Of a DNA stretch of 64,000 bases, positions 1 through 8,956 are shown one piece after another (positions within the stretch are counted from its first letter, which is position 1; every line of letters begins with the position of its first letter). The position numbers were made by a program, and so were the translations under genes. This stretch comes from Acidobacteriota bacterium (lineage in GTDB: Bacteria; Acidobacteriota; Blastocatellia; Pyrinomonadales; Pyrinomonadaceae): NCBI GenBank assembly GCA_003222975.1, contig QHXN01000053.1:1-64000 (forward strand), in the 5' to 3' direction. The notes below the pieces were generated by a model. It did not search any database, had not been told where the DNA came from, and saw only the letters and a program-made list of their open reading frames with translations.

Positions 1-1
1 C

Positions 2-223
2 CTGTCCGTGCAGGTGCGCGTCCTTCGCGACGGCAAGCCGGTCGTTGCGGCCCCCGCGCGCAAGCTCACGCCCGACGCGACGGCTGACCTCGCGCGCATT
101 CCCCTCACGGGCGCGGTCACGCTCGGCCAACTCCCCGCGGGGCAGTACGAGATCGAGATCGGCGTCACCGACAACCTCTCGAAGACGAGCGCCACGCAAC
201 GCGTCGGCTTCGAGATTCTGTAG
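2..223 (+). CDS. C-terminal end of a secreted protein (partial)
   Basis: The window opens inside this gene; the frame is open from base 2 and ends at TAG, so about 73 residues are visible. The tail contains LPAGQYEIEIGVTDNLS and ends in GFEIL, a beta-rich pattern that resembles the C-terminal segment of the VWFA-related secreted proteins frequent in Acidobacteriota. That match is from memory of the family and the diagnostic domain lies outside the window. No downstream gene on the same strand follows; a structured non-coding stretch separates it from the convergent DinB gene. Confidence 0.5.
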   Translation: MSVQVRVLRDGKPVVAAPARKLTPDATADLARIPLTGAVTLGQLPAGQYEIEIGVTDNLSKTSATQRVGFEIL

Positions 224-238
224 GTCAGGGGCACGGGC

Positions 239-395
239 CAGCCTTGCACATTTATTCAAGAAAGTCTGCATGAGGACTGCATATTTGAATAATCCAAGCT
301 GTTTATGCATTGCTTCCCGAATACTTGTGCAAGGCTGCGCGGGCCTTCACAAAGTCGTAAGGGCGGGGACAGTCCCCGCCCTTACGACTTTGTGA
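239..395. repeat. nested inverted repeats ending in a perfect 24-bp hairpin
   Basis: Three nested or adjacent inverted repeats fill the gap between two convergent genes. A 12-bp arm at 239-250 pairs with 326-337; inside it TTATTCAA (252-259) pairs with TTGAATAA (285-292). It is followed by a near-perfect palindrome, 347-370 against 372-395, centred on one base and containing TAAGGGCGGGGAC. It could act as a bidirectional terminator, but no T-run follows the stem. The layered symmetry looks like a small mobile palindromic unit rather than a simple terminator. Confidence 0.65.
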
Positions 396-410
396 GAGAC
401 TTTTAGTGGT

Positions 411-914
411 CTAAGAGGTCGGCGCTTCGTCCGCGGTCGGCCCGTAAACCGAAGGCAGGGGAACACCGAGCAGGCGCAGATATACCGAGAGCTGGCCGCG
501 GTGGTGTATGACGTGGTTGAGCGCCATCGTGCGGAGCACGGACACGCGCGGCAGCTCGAAGAAGACCTGCTCCCCGTTCCTCAGCCGCCACGTCTTGAGC
601 AGGTGCTCGTCCGGCTGATCCTTCAACGCCCCGACGGCCTCGGCGATGTTCTTATCAAACTTCTCCAACAGCTCTGCGGTATTCGACGGCGCGAACGGCT
701 GGAAACTCCCGGCGGCGAAATTCAGCTCGTCCGAAGTCAGGGTTGGGATGACCAGGCTCGGAAGCTCCGCGATGTGCCCCGCCAGACGCCCCAGCGTCAT
801 GGACTTCTCGTGCGGCTTCCACGCGAGGCTGTCCTGCGGCACGCGCTCCAGCATCCTCCTCGTCGTCGCCGCCTCGCGCTGAAGCTCCGCCGCAATCGGT
901 TCACTCAAGCTCAT
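411..914 (-). CDS. DinB/YfiT-family metal-dependent protein
   Basis: A 167-residue four-helix-bundle protein of the DinB superfamily. The three expected metal-binding histidines are visible: H47 in LAGHIAEL and H134/H138 in NHVIHHRGQLSVYLR, the classic C-terminal HxxxH helix, followed by GVPLPSVYG, typical of the family. Members bind Zn, Ni or Mn, and some are thiol (bacillithiol or mycothiol) transferases; the substrate cannot be read from the sequence. The gene stands alone, transcribed toward the palindromic region downstream. ATG start; length is normal for the family. Confidence 0.85.
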   Translation of the reverse strand: MSLSEPIAAELQREAATTRRMLERVPQDSLAWKPHEKSMTLGRLAGHIAELPSLVIPTLTSDELNFAAGSFQPFAPSNTAELLEKFDKNIAEAVGALKDQPDEHLLKTWRLRNGEQVFFELPRVSVLRTMALNHVIHHRGQLSVYLRLLGVPLPSVYGPTADEAPTS

Positions 915-1056
915 AAGTTGTCCCCTTCATGATTTCAAAGTCTGGAAAGCGAAGTTACTCTACGCTTCACCCTCTATCTCCTTCAAGGTTCTGTAGGCGA
1001 TGACTATAGAATCTATGACTAACGACCGCCCTGCAAGTTACTGCTTCTCGACCGTG

Positions 1057-1521
1057 CTATTGATTCAAATCCTTCTTTATAGCCGGGATCATGTAGTCGG
1101 GGGCCTTCACGACCTTGTCCGCGGGCACGTCCGAGTCTGCGTCCGTGTTGCTGAATTTTATATTCACCGTCGCGCCATTGGCCGAGTTCACCCTCCCGCC
1201 GATCCACATCGCCTTCTGGAACGGGTACTGGCCGAGCACGTAGTCGCCGGGCGCGACCTTGATGGCCGTCGAAGGGATCGGCATGACCTCTTCGGGGAGC
1301 TTCACGGAGTTCTCCGAGTTGTCGCCGAAGACGACCTGCGCCTTGCCGCCTTCGACGGATTTGATCGTCGCCTCCTCAAACGTCTCGCTGCCCCACTCGG
1401 CCAGCACGCGGTCGCCGGCTTTGGGTTTGAACTCGGCTTTAGCGGGCATCGTTGATTGCGTCGAGGTACCGGCGCAGGAACAGAGCAGTAGTGACGCGGC
1501 AAGCAGAAACATTTTCCTCAT
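1057..1521 (-). CDS. lipoprotein with two SH3/Tudor-like repeats
   Basis: A 154-residue secreted protein. The N-terminus MRKMFLLAASLLLCSC is a signal peptide ending in a lipobox, with Cys16 as the probable lipidated residue. Two similar beta-barrel-like units follow: GDRVLAEWGSETFEEATI (about residues 36-72) and GDYVLGQYPFQKAMWIGGRV (about 92-130). This spacing of GDxVL, an aromatic residue and a GxV strand is like Tudor/SH3-type modules. The start is supported by AAGGAG nine bases upstream of ATG. A TTGACT box lies upstream (complement of 1580-1585). The function is unknown; the fold assignment is inference from pattern only. Confidence 0.7.
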   Translation of the reverse strand: MRKMFLLAASLLLCSCAGTSTQSTMPAKAEFKPKAGDRVLAEWGSETFEEATIKSVEGGKAQVVFGDNSENSVKLPEEVMPIPSTAIKVAPGDYVLGQYPFQKAMWIGGRVNSANGATVNIKFSNTDADSDVPADKVVKAPDYMIPAIKKDLNQ

Positions 1522-1631
1522 CCGAAGCGCTCCTTTCGAGTGTTGAAAGCGAGAGGCTTTTATGTCAAATCAAGCGATAAGTCAAGAGTCGGTCGGCGCG
1601 GGAAAACGACGGGGCCAAAGTCCGCGGATTG

Positions 1632-1673
1632 CTAAGGGCGGCGCAGCCTATCTCAAGGCTGCGCCGCCCTTAG
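1632..1673. repeat. 17-bp perfect hairpin
   Basis: Arms 1632-1648 and 1657-1673 are perfectly complementary (CTAAGGGCGGCGCAGCC and its complement) around an 8-base loop. The stem base TAAGGGCGG matches the base of the hairpin at 347-395. It lies in the 417-bp divergent gap between the lipoprotein gene and htrA, so it is not placed as a terminator of either. I see no gene in the rest of that gap. Confidence 0.7.
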
Positions 1674-1938
1674 TTCTTCCGACTGTGCCGTGCCCGAATC
1701 TTTGCGACTAGGGCGCGCATTCATTGCGCGGGCGCGTGCGACGGCTTTGCCGGGGGCGGGTGGTTTTGCATCGGCGGCGAGTTAGTTGTTAAATATCCGC
1801 AGCAGAAATTCCATCCGAGGGCGGTATTAAGAGCTGCACCCGGACTCGCCGGAGCGGTGCACCGGTTCGCGACGAGCCGAAGGCGCGGGCGTCGTTCGGG
1901 CGTGTCGCAGGACGCTTCATTTCTTTGAGAGGCATGTT

Positions 1939-3414
1939 ATGAAAAGAGCAAGTCGGTTAGGTTTAATCCTTCTCGCGTCCGCAGTCCTGCTCGCGGGCTG
2001 CCGCAGGCAGGGCGGGACGTTCACGCTGCCGCAGCCCGCCGCGGGTAGCGGCGCTGCCGCAAACGTCGAGCACAACTCTTATGCGGACGTGGTGGCGCGC
2101 GTCGCGCCCGCGGTCGTCACCATTCGCTCGGAGCGCCGCGTGCGCGCCCCGCAGCAGCACCCGTTCTTCGACGACCCGTTCTTTCAAGACTTCTTCGGCA
2201 ACCGCGCGCCGCAGACGCAGCAGCCGCCGCGCGAGCTGCGGCAGCAGGCGCTCGGCTCCGGCGTCGTCATCAGCCCCGACGGTTACATCGTCACGAACCA
2301 CCACGTCGTTGACGGCGCGGAGCAGATCACGGTGGAGCTGACAGACCGGCGCAGCTTCCCCGCGAAGGTCGTCGGCACAGACCCGCCGAGTGACCTCGCC
2401 GTGCTCAAGATTGACGCGTCGAATTTGCCGGTGCTCACGCTCGGCGACTCCGACAAGGTCAGGGTCGGCGATATCGTGCTCGCCGTCGGCAACCCCTTGG
2501 GCGTCGGGCAGACCGTGACCGCCGGCATCATCAGCGCGAAGGGCCGCAGGACAGGACTCTCCGACGGGAGCTTTGAAGACTTCCTGCAAACCGACGCGCC
2601 GATCAACCAGGGCAACTCTGGCGGCGCGCTCGTCAACACGGCGGGCGACCTCGTCGGCATCAACTCGCAGATACTCTCGCCGTCGGGCGGCAACATCGGC
2701 ATCGGCTTCGCCATCCCTTCGAACATGACGCGCACGGTCGTCGAGCAGCTCATCAACAAAGGCAAGGTGCGGCGCGGGCAACTCGGCGTCTATGTGCAGG
2801 CCGTGACGGAAGACCTCGCGCAGAGCTTAGGGCTGAAGGAGGCGCGCGGCGTCATCGTCAGCTCGGTGCAGAAGGGGAGCGCCGCCGAGCGCGCGGGCCT
2901 CAGGCAGGGCGACGTGATTACCGCCGTCAACGGCAACGCCGTCAACGACGCCAACGAACTGCGCAACCTCGTCGCCTCGACGCAGCCCGGCTCGGACGTG
3001 ACGCTGACAATCGTGCGCGACGGGCGAGAGCAGCAGTTGAAAGTCACGCTCGGTGAGCTGACAGAAAACGGCAACGGCGCGGGCGGGCAGCCGGGCGGCG
3101 GAGGCGGCGAGGGACAGAGCGAGGGCGGCAAGCTCGGCCTCGCGCTCGCGCCGCTCACGCCGGAGTTGGCGCAGCGCCTCCGCCTGCCGGAAGACAAGCC
3201 GGGCCTCGTCGTCACGGACGTTGACCCTTCGGGGCCGGGCGCGGACGCTGGTTTGCAACAGGGCGACCTCATCGAGCAGGCGAACCGACAGCCCTTGAAG
3301 TCGGTCGAAGACCTGCGCGCGGCGGTCCAGAACGCGGGCGAACGCCCCCTGCTCCTGCTCGTCACGCGCCCCGGCGAGGGCACGATCTTCGTCACCGTGC
3401 GACCGCGCAAATAA
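1939..3414 (+). CDS. htrA: HtrA/DegP-type serine protease (lipoprotein)
   Basis: Envelope protease/chaperone that degrades misfolded secreted proteins. The N-terminus carries a lipobox (LLAGC, Cys21), so it is probably a lipid-anchored periplasmic form rather than the soluble DegP of E. coli. The trypsin-like domain has the catalytic triad H122 (TNHHVVDG), D152 (SDLAVLKI) and S227 (QGNSGGAL). Two PDZ domains follow, about residues 265-360 and 395-485, separated by a Gly-rich linker. At 491 residues it is the usual size. The start ATG follows GAGAGG. A microsatellite-armed palindrome begins two bases after the TAA stop. Confidence 0.95.
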   Translation: MKRASRLGLILLASAVLLAGCRRQGGTFTLPQPAAGSGAAANVEHNSYADVVARVAPAVVTIRSERRVRAPQQHPFFDDPFFQDFFGNRAPQTQQPPRELRQQALGSGVVISPDGYIVTNHHVVDGAEQITVELTDRRSFPAKVVGTDPPSDLAVLKIDASNLPVLTLGDSDKVRVGDIVLAVGNPLGVGQTVTAGIISAKGRRTGLSDGSFEDFLQTDAPINQGNSGGALVNTAGDLVGINSQILSPSGGNIGIGFAIPSNMTRTVVEQLINKGKVRRGQLGVYVQAVTEDLAQSLGLKEARGVIVSSVQKGSAAERAGLRQGDVITAVNGNAVNDANELRNLVASTQPGSDVTLTIVRDGREQQLKVTLGELTENGNGAGGQPGGGGGEGQSEGGKLGLALAPLTPELAQRLRLPEDKPGLVVTDVDPSGPGADAGLQQGDLIEQANRQPLKSVEDLRAAVQNAGERPLLLLVTRPGEGTIFVTVRPRK

Positions 3415-3416
3415 AA

Positions 3417-3500
3417 ATGATGAATGCGGAGTGATGAATGATGAATGAAAAGGCACAGGCCGCTTCTCATTCATCATTCCGCATTCATCATTCATCGTTT
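3417..3500. repeat. microsatellite-armed palindrome, GATGAATG word
   Basis: The left arm (about 3417-3452) consists of degenerate tandem copies of ATGATGAATG with one CGGA interruption; the right arm (about 3467-3500) is its near reverse complement. The loop is about 14 bases. The element starts almost at the htrA stop codon and ends 15 bases before the -10 box of the next gene. Similar elements with the same word lie at 27447, 59733 and 61073. Confidence 0.9.
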
Positions 3501-3520
3501 CCTCGCCGAGCGGTTATAAT
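3491..3520 (+). promoter_or_regulatory. predicted promoter giving a leaderless mRNA
   Basis: A perfect TATAAT (3515-3520) lies only 8 bases before the ATG of the ABC exporter, so the expected transcription start falls at or next to the start codon and no Shine-Dalgarno sequence fits. The best -35 candidate is the weak TTCATC at 3491-3496, at 18-bp spacing, inside the right arm of the preceding palindrome. Confidence 0.5.
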
Positions 3521-3528
3521 CGCCCCGG

Positions 3529-5340
3529 ATGAGCGTCGGTAAAATCAAGATCACGAGGCTGCTCAGGCCCTACTGGCGGCAGCTCGCCGTCGCGTTCGTG
3601 GCGATCATGGCCGAGAGCGCGACCGACCTGCTTGAGCCTTGGCCGCTGAAGGTCGTCTTCGACTACGTCTTCGGCGGGAAGCCGATGCCGGGGTGGCTGG
3701 CTAGCCTCGTCGGCGCGACCACCGGCACGTCGAAGCTCGCCGTCTTGAACTTCGCCGCCCTCGCCGTCGTCGTCATCGCCGCCGCGAGCGCCGTCTCGAC
3801 CTACGCCGAGAAGTACCTGACGACGAGCGTCGGACAGCGTGTCATGCACGACCTCCGGCACACGCTCTACAACCACATCCAGCGCCTCTCGCTCGCCTTC
3901 TTCGAGCGGCAGAAGACCGGCGACCTCATCGTCCGCATGACCAGCGACATAGACGCCGTGCAGGACTTCGTCTCCTCCGCCCTGCTCGGCATCCTCGTCA
4001 ACGTCCTCACGCTCCTCGGCATGCTCGGCGTGATGTTCTACCTCGACTGGCGCTTCACGCTCATCTCGCTGGCGGTCGCGCCCGCGCTCTTCATCCTCGT
4101 TTACAGCTACACGCGGCGCATCAAGAACAACGCGCGGCTCGTGAAGAAGAAGGAGGGCGAGATCGCGTCCGTGGTGCAGGAGTCGCTCTCCGCCGTGCGG
4201 CTCATCAAGGCGTTCGCGCGCGAGGACTTCGAGAGCCGACGGCTCGACAAGAAGAGCCGGGAGAGCGTCGAGATGGCTCTGCTCGCGCGCAGCGTCAAGG
4301 CCAAGCTCACGCCGCTCGTCGAGCTGACCGTGGCGCTGGGGACGTGTCTCGTCCTCTGGTACGGCGCGCGCCTCGTGCTCGCGGAGCAAATCTCCGCGGG
4401 CGCTTTGATCGTCTTCATCCTCTACCTCAGCAAGATGTACAAGCCGATGCGCGACCTCTCGAAGATGACCGACACGGTGTCGAAGGCCCAGGTCGGCTTC
4501 GAGCGCATCCGTGAGGTTCTGGCGACCGAGAGCCAAGTGCGCGACCTTCCGGGCGCGCGGCGCGCGCCGCCCCTGCGCGGGCGCGTCCAGTTCGAGCACG
4601 TCAGCTTCGCTTACAACCGGGAGCAGCCCGTCCTCAAAGACATCAACCTCGTGGTCGAGCCGGGCGAGTTCGTCGCGCTCGTCGGGCCGACGGGCAGCGG
4701 CAAGTCAACGCTCATCAGCCTCATCCCGCGCTTCTACGACCCGACCGAGGGGCGCGTCGGGATTGACGGCATAGACATCCGCTCGTTCAAGTTGAGGTCT
4801 CTGCGCGACCAGATCAGCTACGTGCTGCAAGAGACCTACCTGTTCCGCGCGACCGTCTGGGAGAACATCGCCTACGGCAAGCCCACGGCCTCGCGCTCCG
4901 AGATCATCCGCGCGGCACGCCTCGCCAACGCGCACGAGTTCATCGTGCGGCTCCCCGATGCTTACGACACGGTCATCGGCGAGCGCGGCGAGACCCTTTC
5001 GGGCGGTCAGCGCCAGCGCATCACCATCGCCCGCGCCGTCATCCGCGACACGCCGATACTCCTGCTCGACGAGCCTTCGTCCGGCCTCGACGCCGAGAGC
5101 GAGGAGTTGGTCTTCGACGCGCTCTCGCGTCTGATGGAGGGCAAGACCTCAATCGTCATCGCCCACCGCCTCGCCACCGTCATGCGCGCCCAGCGCATCT
5201 ACGCCGTCGAGGGTGGGCGCATCGTCGAGAGCGGCACGCACGACGAGTTGCTCGCGGGCGGCGGACTCTACTCGCGCCTCTACGAGATTCAGTTCAAGGG
5301 CCAGGAGCAGCTTTCAGACCTCAAGGCCGTGGGCGACTAG
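3529..5340 (+). CDS. ABC exporter, fused permease and ATPase (MsbA/LmrA type)
   Basis: Half-transporter of 603 residues working as a homodimer in the inner membrane. Residues 1-320 form the six-helix exporter domain (ABC_membrane), with the coupling-helix region SLAFFERQKTGDLIVRMTSD. The nucleotide-binding domain has Walker A GPTGSGKST (386-394), signature LSGGQ (490-494) and Walker B ILLLDEP (D514, E515), then the switch histidine in IVIAHRLATV. The family exports lipids, peptides or drugs; the substrate is not evident. MsbA-like lipid A export is possible but not supported by neighbours. The -10 box sits directly before the ATG, so translation is probably leaderless. Confidence 0.93.
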   Translation: MSVGKIKITRLLRPYWRQLAVAFVAIMAESATDLLEPWPLKVVFDYVFGGKPMPGWLASLVGATTGTSKLAVLNFAALAVVVIAAASAVSTYAEKYLTTSVGQRVMHDLRHTLYNHIQRLSLAFFERQKTGDLIVRMTSDIDAVQDFVSSALLGILVNVLTLLGMLGVMFYLDWRFTLISLAVAPALFILVYSYTRRIKNNARLVKKKEGEIASVVQESLSAVRLIKAFAREDFESRRLDKKSRESVEMALLARSVKAKLTPLVELTVALGTCLVLWYGARLVLAEQISAGALIVFILYLSKMYKPMRDLSKMTDTVSKAQVGFERIREVLATESQVRDLPGARRAPPLRGRVQFEHVSFAYNREQPVLKDINLVVEPGEFVALVGPTGSGKSTLISLIPRFYDPTEGRVGIDGIDIRSFKLRSLRDQISYVLQETYLFRATVWENIAYGKPTASRSEIIRAARLANAHEFIVRLPDAYDTVIGERGETLSGGQRQRITIARAVIRDTPILLLDEPSSGLDAESEELVFDALSRLMEGKTSIVIAHRLATVMRAQRIYAVEGGRIVESGTHDELLAGGGLYSRLYEIQFKGQEQLSDLKAVGD

Positions 5341-5374
5341 GGCCGATTTGAAACTGGAGCTTGTTGAGTGGTGA

Positions 5375-5467
5375 GTTAACCACCGCAGACACAGAGGACG
5401 CAGAGACGGCACAGAGTGATTTCAATTCTCTGTGCCCCTCCGTGCTCTCTGTGCCTCCGTGGTTAAC
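5375..5467. repeat. microsatellite-armed palindrome, CACAGAG word
   Basis: The left arm starts GTTAACCACCGCAGACACAG and continues with degenerate copies of ACGCAGAG/CACAGAG; the right arm is the near complement and ends CCGTGGTTAAC at 5467. Both ends carry the same GTTAACCAC terminus. It lies in the 203-bp gap between the exporter and the next gene, 35 bases after the stop codon. Confidence 0.85.
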
Positions 5468-5543
5468 CGTCGCGCGCACGACGCACGACCAAGGTTTGAA
5501 GGAGTCGCGCACCCGCATCTTCCGACAAAAGGGAGCCGCCTGT

Positions 5544-8500
5544 ATGAATTTTCCCGCCCGCGTCTCTTCCGTCCGCCGTGTGGCGCTCGCGCTCTTCGTC
5601 GCCTTCGCGGCGACGGCCTTCGGCCTGCTCTCTTCGTCCGCCGACATCACGGTGAGCAACCAGCCCGCGTCCGAAGGTAGGCCGATCACGCCCGCCGGCT
5701 CGCTCGTCTTGGACGCGACGACGCACCAGCCCGCGGTCGGCGCGCTCCCCGTCGGCTTCGTGCGCAGCCCCGACCGCACGGGGCCGGACGGTCGCGGTCG
5801 CTACCTCGTCGCGGTCAACAGCGGCTCAGGCGTCCAGTTCAACTCCATCACCAGCCGCTTCCAGCAGTCGCTCGCCGTCATAGACCTCGAAGCGCGCCCC
5901 GCGCCCGCGGTCGTCCAGAATATTTATTTCCCCACGCCGCAGAGCGTGAACGTCGGCGCAGCCTTCTCGCCGCGCGCCTTGGCGGACGGCTCTTTCACGT
6001 TCTACGCGTCGGGCGGCTTCGAGAACAAAATCTGGGTGTTTCAGCTTCGGCCCGGCGCATCGCCGCCCCTCACGCCGACCTCGCCGGGGCCGAACACGAA
6101 GGTTGAAGCGCCCTTCATTGACGTGAGCGGCTTCGCGACCTCTGCCGCAAGCCCGCGCTACAACGAGAACCACGCGCCCGTCTATCCGGCGGGCCTCGCC
6201 TTGAGCGACGACGGCGACACGCTCTTCGTCGCCAACAACCTCGACGACAGCCTCGGCGTCGTCCACGACCTCGGCGGCGCGCGCCGCCTCGAACGCATCG
6301 AACTCGCCGGCCAGAAGGGAAGCGCGGGCGACGGCGCGGAGCACTTCACGTATCCTTACGCCGTCGTCGCGCTGCCGCTCCCGCCGTCGCGTGGACGCAA
6401 CGACCCTTACGCCGACGCGCGCGGCTCGACATCGAAGGTCTATGTCTCATGCTGGAACGACGCCTCGGTCGCCGTCGTTGATTTCGCGAATAACGGGCGG
6501 CGCGTCTCTTACATCCCGGTCGAGCGCCACCCGACGGCGATGGTCTGGGACGGCACGGCCTCAAGGCTCTACGTCGTCAACTCGAACGCCGACAGCGTCT
6601 CGGTCATTGACACGACGACTGACCGCGAGGTCGAGCGCATCAGCGTGCGTCTGGCCGAGCGAGCGCCCGTCGGCTCAAGCCCGGAGAGCCTGGCACTCGG
6701 CGACGACGGGCAGACGCTCTACGTCGCCAACGCGCACAGCAACTCGGTCGCCGTCGTCCAGATCGCCGCCGCCACGCGCGGCGTGGTCGAGCAGAGCGGT
6801 CGCCCGGCCAACAACCTTCGACGTTCGGTCGTGCGCGGCTTTATCCCGACGGGGCAATACCCCTCGGCGTTGGCGTCGGCGAACGGCGTCCTCTACGTCG
6901 GCAACGGCAAGGGCACGGGCGTCGAGAACTCCTCGCTCGTCGTCAACAACTCTGGCCGCGTGCCGAACGCGCCGAACGACCGCTTCCCCGTGGGCACGGG
7001 GCGCGCGGGCGGGCAGGGGGGCGAGTACAGCGTCGCAGGCGTCGTCGGGGACATCAGCGCCATCCCTGAGCCGGGCGCGCGAGAGCTTGCAGGTTACACG
7101 CAACAAGTGATGCGCGACGATGGACTCGTCGGCCCCGCGCGACGCCAGCCCTTCGGAGGCCGCTCGCCCATCAAGCACGTCATCTACATCATCAAGGAGA
7201 ACCGGACTTACGATCAGGTCTTCGGCGATGTTGAGCGCAGCGGCGACGGCGCGCGCGCCGACGGCGACCCCTCGCTCGCCATCTTCGGCGCGGGCGACGC
7301 GGCGCGCAGGCGCGAGTCGGGCGCGCAGAACGTCACGCCCAACCAGCGCGCGCTCGCCCTGCGCTTCGGACTCTTCGACCGCTTCTTCGTCAACGCAGAG
7401 GCCAGCGCCGACGGCCACAACTGGTCGGACGCCGCCTTCTCCACTGACTACACCGACAAGACCTTCCGCTGGAATTACAGCAACCGCGGTCGCACATACG
7501 ACTTCGAGGGCTTCAACCGCCTGCCGAACTTCGGCGCGCGCAACAACACGCCGCCGCTCTTCCATCTCCCCGCGACCGCCGACGACATAGCCGACTTTAT
7601 GCGCCGGTACGTTCCGTACCTGCACGGGCGGCGCGACGTGGCCGAGCCTGAGACGCTCTACCTCTGGGACGCAGCCGCCCGCGCCGGACTCACCTACCGC
7701 AACTACGGCGAGTTCGTCGCCACGGTCTCCGAGGCCGATGTCGCCTCGGTCAACGCGAACCGCGCGAAGTCTTACCCAGACCTCTCGCCCGTGCTCAAGG
7801 CGTTCCCGACCAAGAAGGCGCTCGAAGGCCACCACAGCACGGCCTACCCTGAGTTCGACCTGGTCGTCCCCGATTCGATGACGACGGCCTCTTACCAGGC
7901 GGCGCGCGAGTCGAAGGGACAACCAGAGGCTCTCGTGAGCGGCGCGAACCCGGACGCGCGCCTGCGCGGCAAGTCGCGCGTCGGCGTGTGGCTCGAAGAG
8001 TTCCGCGGCTTCGTCGCCGAACGCGAGGCGGGCCGCGGCGACCCGATGCCGAACCTCACCGTCATGCAGTTCCCCGGCGACCACACCGAAGGGTTCGCCG
8101 CGAACAAGCCCACGCCGCAGTTCCACGTCGCCGACAACGACTACGCGGTGGGCCGTCTCGTCGAGGCCGTCTCGAACAGCCCCTACTGGCGGGACACGGC
8201 CATCTTCGTCGTCGAGGACGACGCGCAGGACGGCCCCGACCACGTTGACTGCCACCGCTCGGTCGCTTTAGTCATCAGCGCCTACAACCGCGAGGGCGCG
8301 CTCGTGCACGAGTTCCACAGCACCGTGAGCCTCGTCCGCACGATTGAGTTGCTGCTCGGCTTCGGCCCTATGAACCAGCTCGACTCCGCGGCCACGCCCG
8401 TTGACACCTTCCGCGCCGAGCCAGACCTGCGCCCCTACAAGGCCGTCCTGCCCGACCTGTCGCCCGACAACCTCATCACGCCGAAGGCAAGCGACGCGGC

Positions 8501-8753
8501 GAGCGCCTACTGGATGCGTCGCACGGCGGAGCAGGACTTGTCGCACCCGGACGCCGCAGACCCGCGCGTTATGAACGAGGCGGTCTGGTTCTCCGTGCGC
8601 GGCGCTTCGCCGCCGATGCCGGAGGCCGCTCGCCTGCCTGCTGTCGAAGCGATGCGCGGCGGCATTAGCTCGGACGAAAGGGAAGAGGACGAGAGGCGTG
8701 CCGACAGAAGGGAAGTCGCGGCCCGCGTCGCGCGCCGTCCGCGTCGGACTTGA
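5544..8753 (+). CDS. secreted YncE-type beta-propeller fused to a phosphoesterase (alkaline phosphatase family)
   Basis: A 1069-residue exported protein. After a signal peptide (MNFPARVSSVRRVALALF, then a hydrophobic stretch) comes a YVTN/YncE propeller with repeated units such as LYVVNSNADSVSVIDTTT and LYVANAHSNSVAVV (about 40-520). A phosphoesterase domain of the PF04185/alkaline phosphatase superfamily follows from about 540, opening with IKHVIYIIKENRTYDQVF, with SADGHNWSD, FPGDHTEG and VVEDDAQDGPDHVD as likely metal and substrate segments. This architecture recurs as a bifunctional YncE/alkaline phosphatase family protein. The ATG at 5544 is preferred: it begins the signal peptide and follows an AAAAGGGAG region. 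An upstream in-frame extension would cross the palindrome. Confidence 0.88.
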   Translation: MNFPARVSSVRRVALALFVAFAATAFGLLSSSADITVSNQPASEGRPITPAGSLVLDATTHQPAVGALPVGFVRSPDRTGPDGRGRYLVAVNSGSGVQFNSITSRFQQSLAVIDLEARPAPAVVQNIYFPTPQSVNVGAAFSPRALADGSFTFYASGGFENKIWVFQLRPGASPPLTPTSPGPNTKVEAPFIDVSGFATSAASPRYNENHAPVYPAGLALSDDGDTLFVANNLDDSLGVVHDLGGARRLERIELAGQKGSAGDGAEHFTYPYAVVALPLPPSRGRNDPYADARGSTSKVYVSCWNDASVAVVDFANNGRRVSYIPVERHPTAMVWDGTASRLYVVNSNADSVSVIDTTTDREVERISVRLAERAPVGSSPESLALGDDGQTLYVANAHSNSVAVVQIAAATRGVVEQSGRPANNLRRSVVRGFIPTGQYPSALASANGVLYVGNGKGTGVENSSLVVNNSGRVPNAPNDRFPVGTGRAGGQGGEYSVAGVVGDISAIPEPGARELAGYTQQVMRDDGLVGPARRQPFGGRSPIKHVIYIIKENRTYDQVFGDVERSGDGARADGDPSLAIFGAGDAARRRESGAQNVTPNQRALALRFGLFDRFFVNAEASADGHNWSDAAFSTDYTDKTFRWNYSNRGRTYDFEGFNRLPNFGARNNTPPLFHLPATADDIADFMRRYVPYLHGRRDVAEPETLYLWDAAARAGLTYRNYGEFVATVSEADVASVNANRAKSYPDLSPVLKAFPTKKALEGHHSTAYPEFDLVVPDSMTTASYQAARESKGQPEALVSGANPDARLRGKSRVGVWLEEFRGFVAEREAGRGDPMPNLTVMQFPGDHTEGFAANKPTPQFHVADNDYAVGRLVEAVSNSPYWRDTAIFVVEDDAQDGPDHVDCHRSVALVISAYNREGALVHEFHSTVSLVRTIELLLGFGPMNQLDSAATPVDTFRAEPDLRPYKAVLPDLSPDNLITPKASDAASAYWMRRTAEQDLSHPDAADPRVMNEAVWFSVRGASPPMPEAARLPAVEAMRGGISSDEREEDERRADRREVAARVARRPRRT

Positions 8754-8841
8754 AATCGGTCGGTAGATAAAGGTAATGTGCGACACACCCTTTGAACGCG
8801 GGCCGGTGGCTCCTATAGTGATTCTCCATTTGGATGCGACT

Positions 8842-8902
8842 GGTTTAGAGTTCAGCCTTCAGGCTGCACGAGCTAAGCACGCTAAAGCGTGAACTCTGAA
8901 CC
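8842..8902. repeat. three-way hairpin element
   Basis: A 13-bp outer stem (8842-8854 with 8890-8902, one G-U-type mismatch, GAGTTCA/TGAACTC) encloses two small hairpins: CAGCC-TTCA-GGCTG and CACGCT-AA-AGCGTG. The layout resembles a small cloverleaf and not a terminator. It lies in the 203-bp gap before the methyltransferase gene; nothing else is seen there. Confidence 0.6.
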
Positions 8903-8956
8903 GGTCGCGCTCATCCGAAAACTGCTGTAGCTCTAAACCCGCCGCCCGACACACGC

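Noticed and set aside
6675-8255. Long open frame antisense to the YncE/phosphoesterase gene
   Set aside because: GC-rich codon bias leaves the opposite strand open; the translation is Arg/Val/Ala-rich, lacks domains and a ribosome-binding site, and mirrors a clear protein family on the plus strand.
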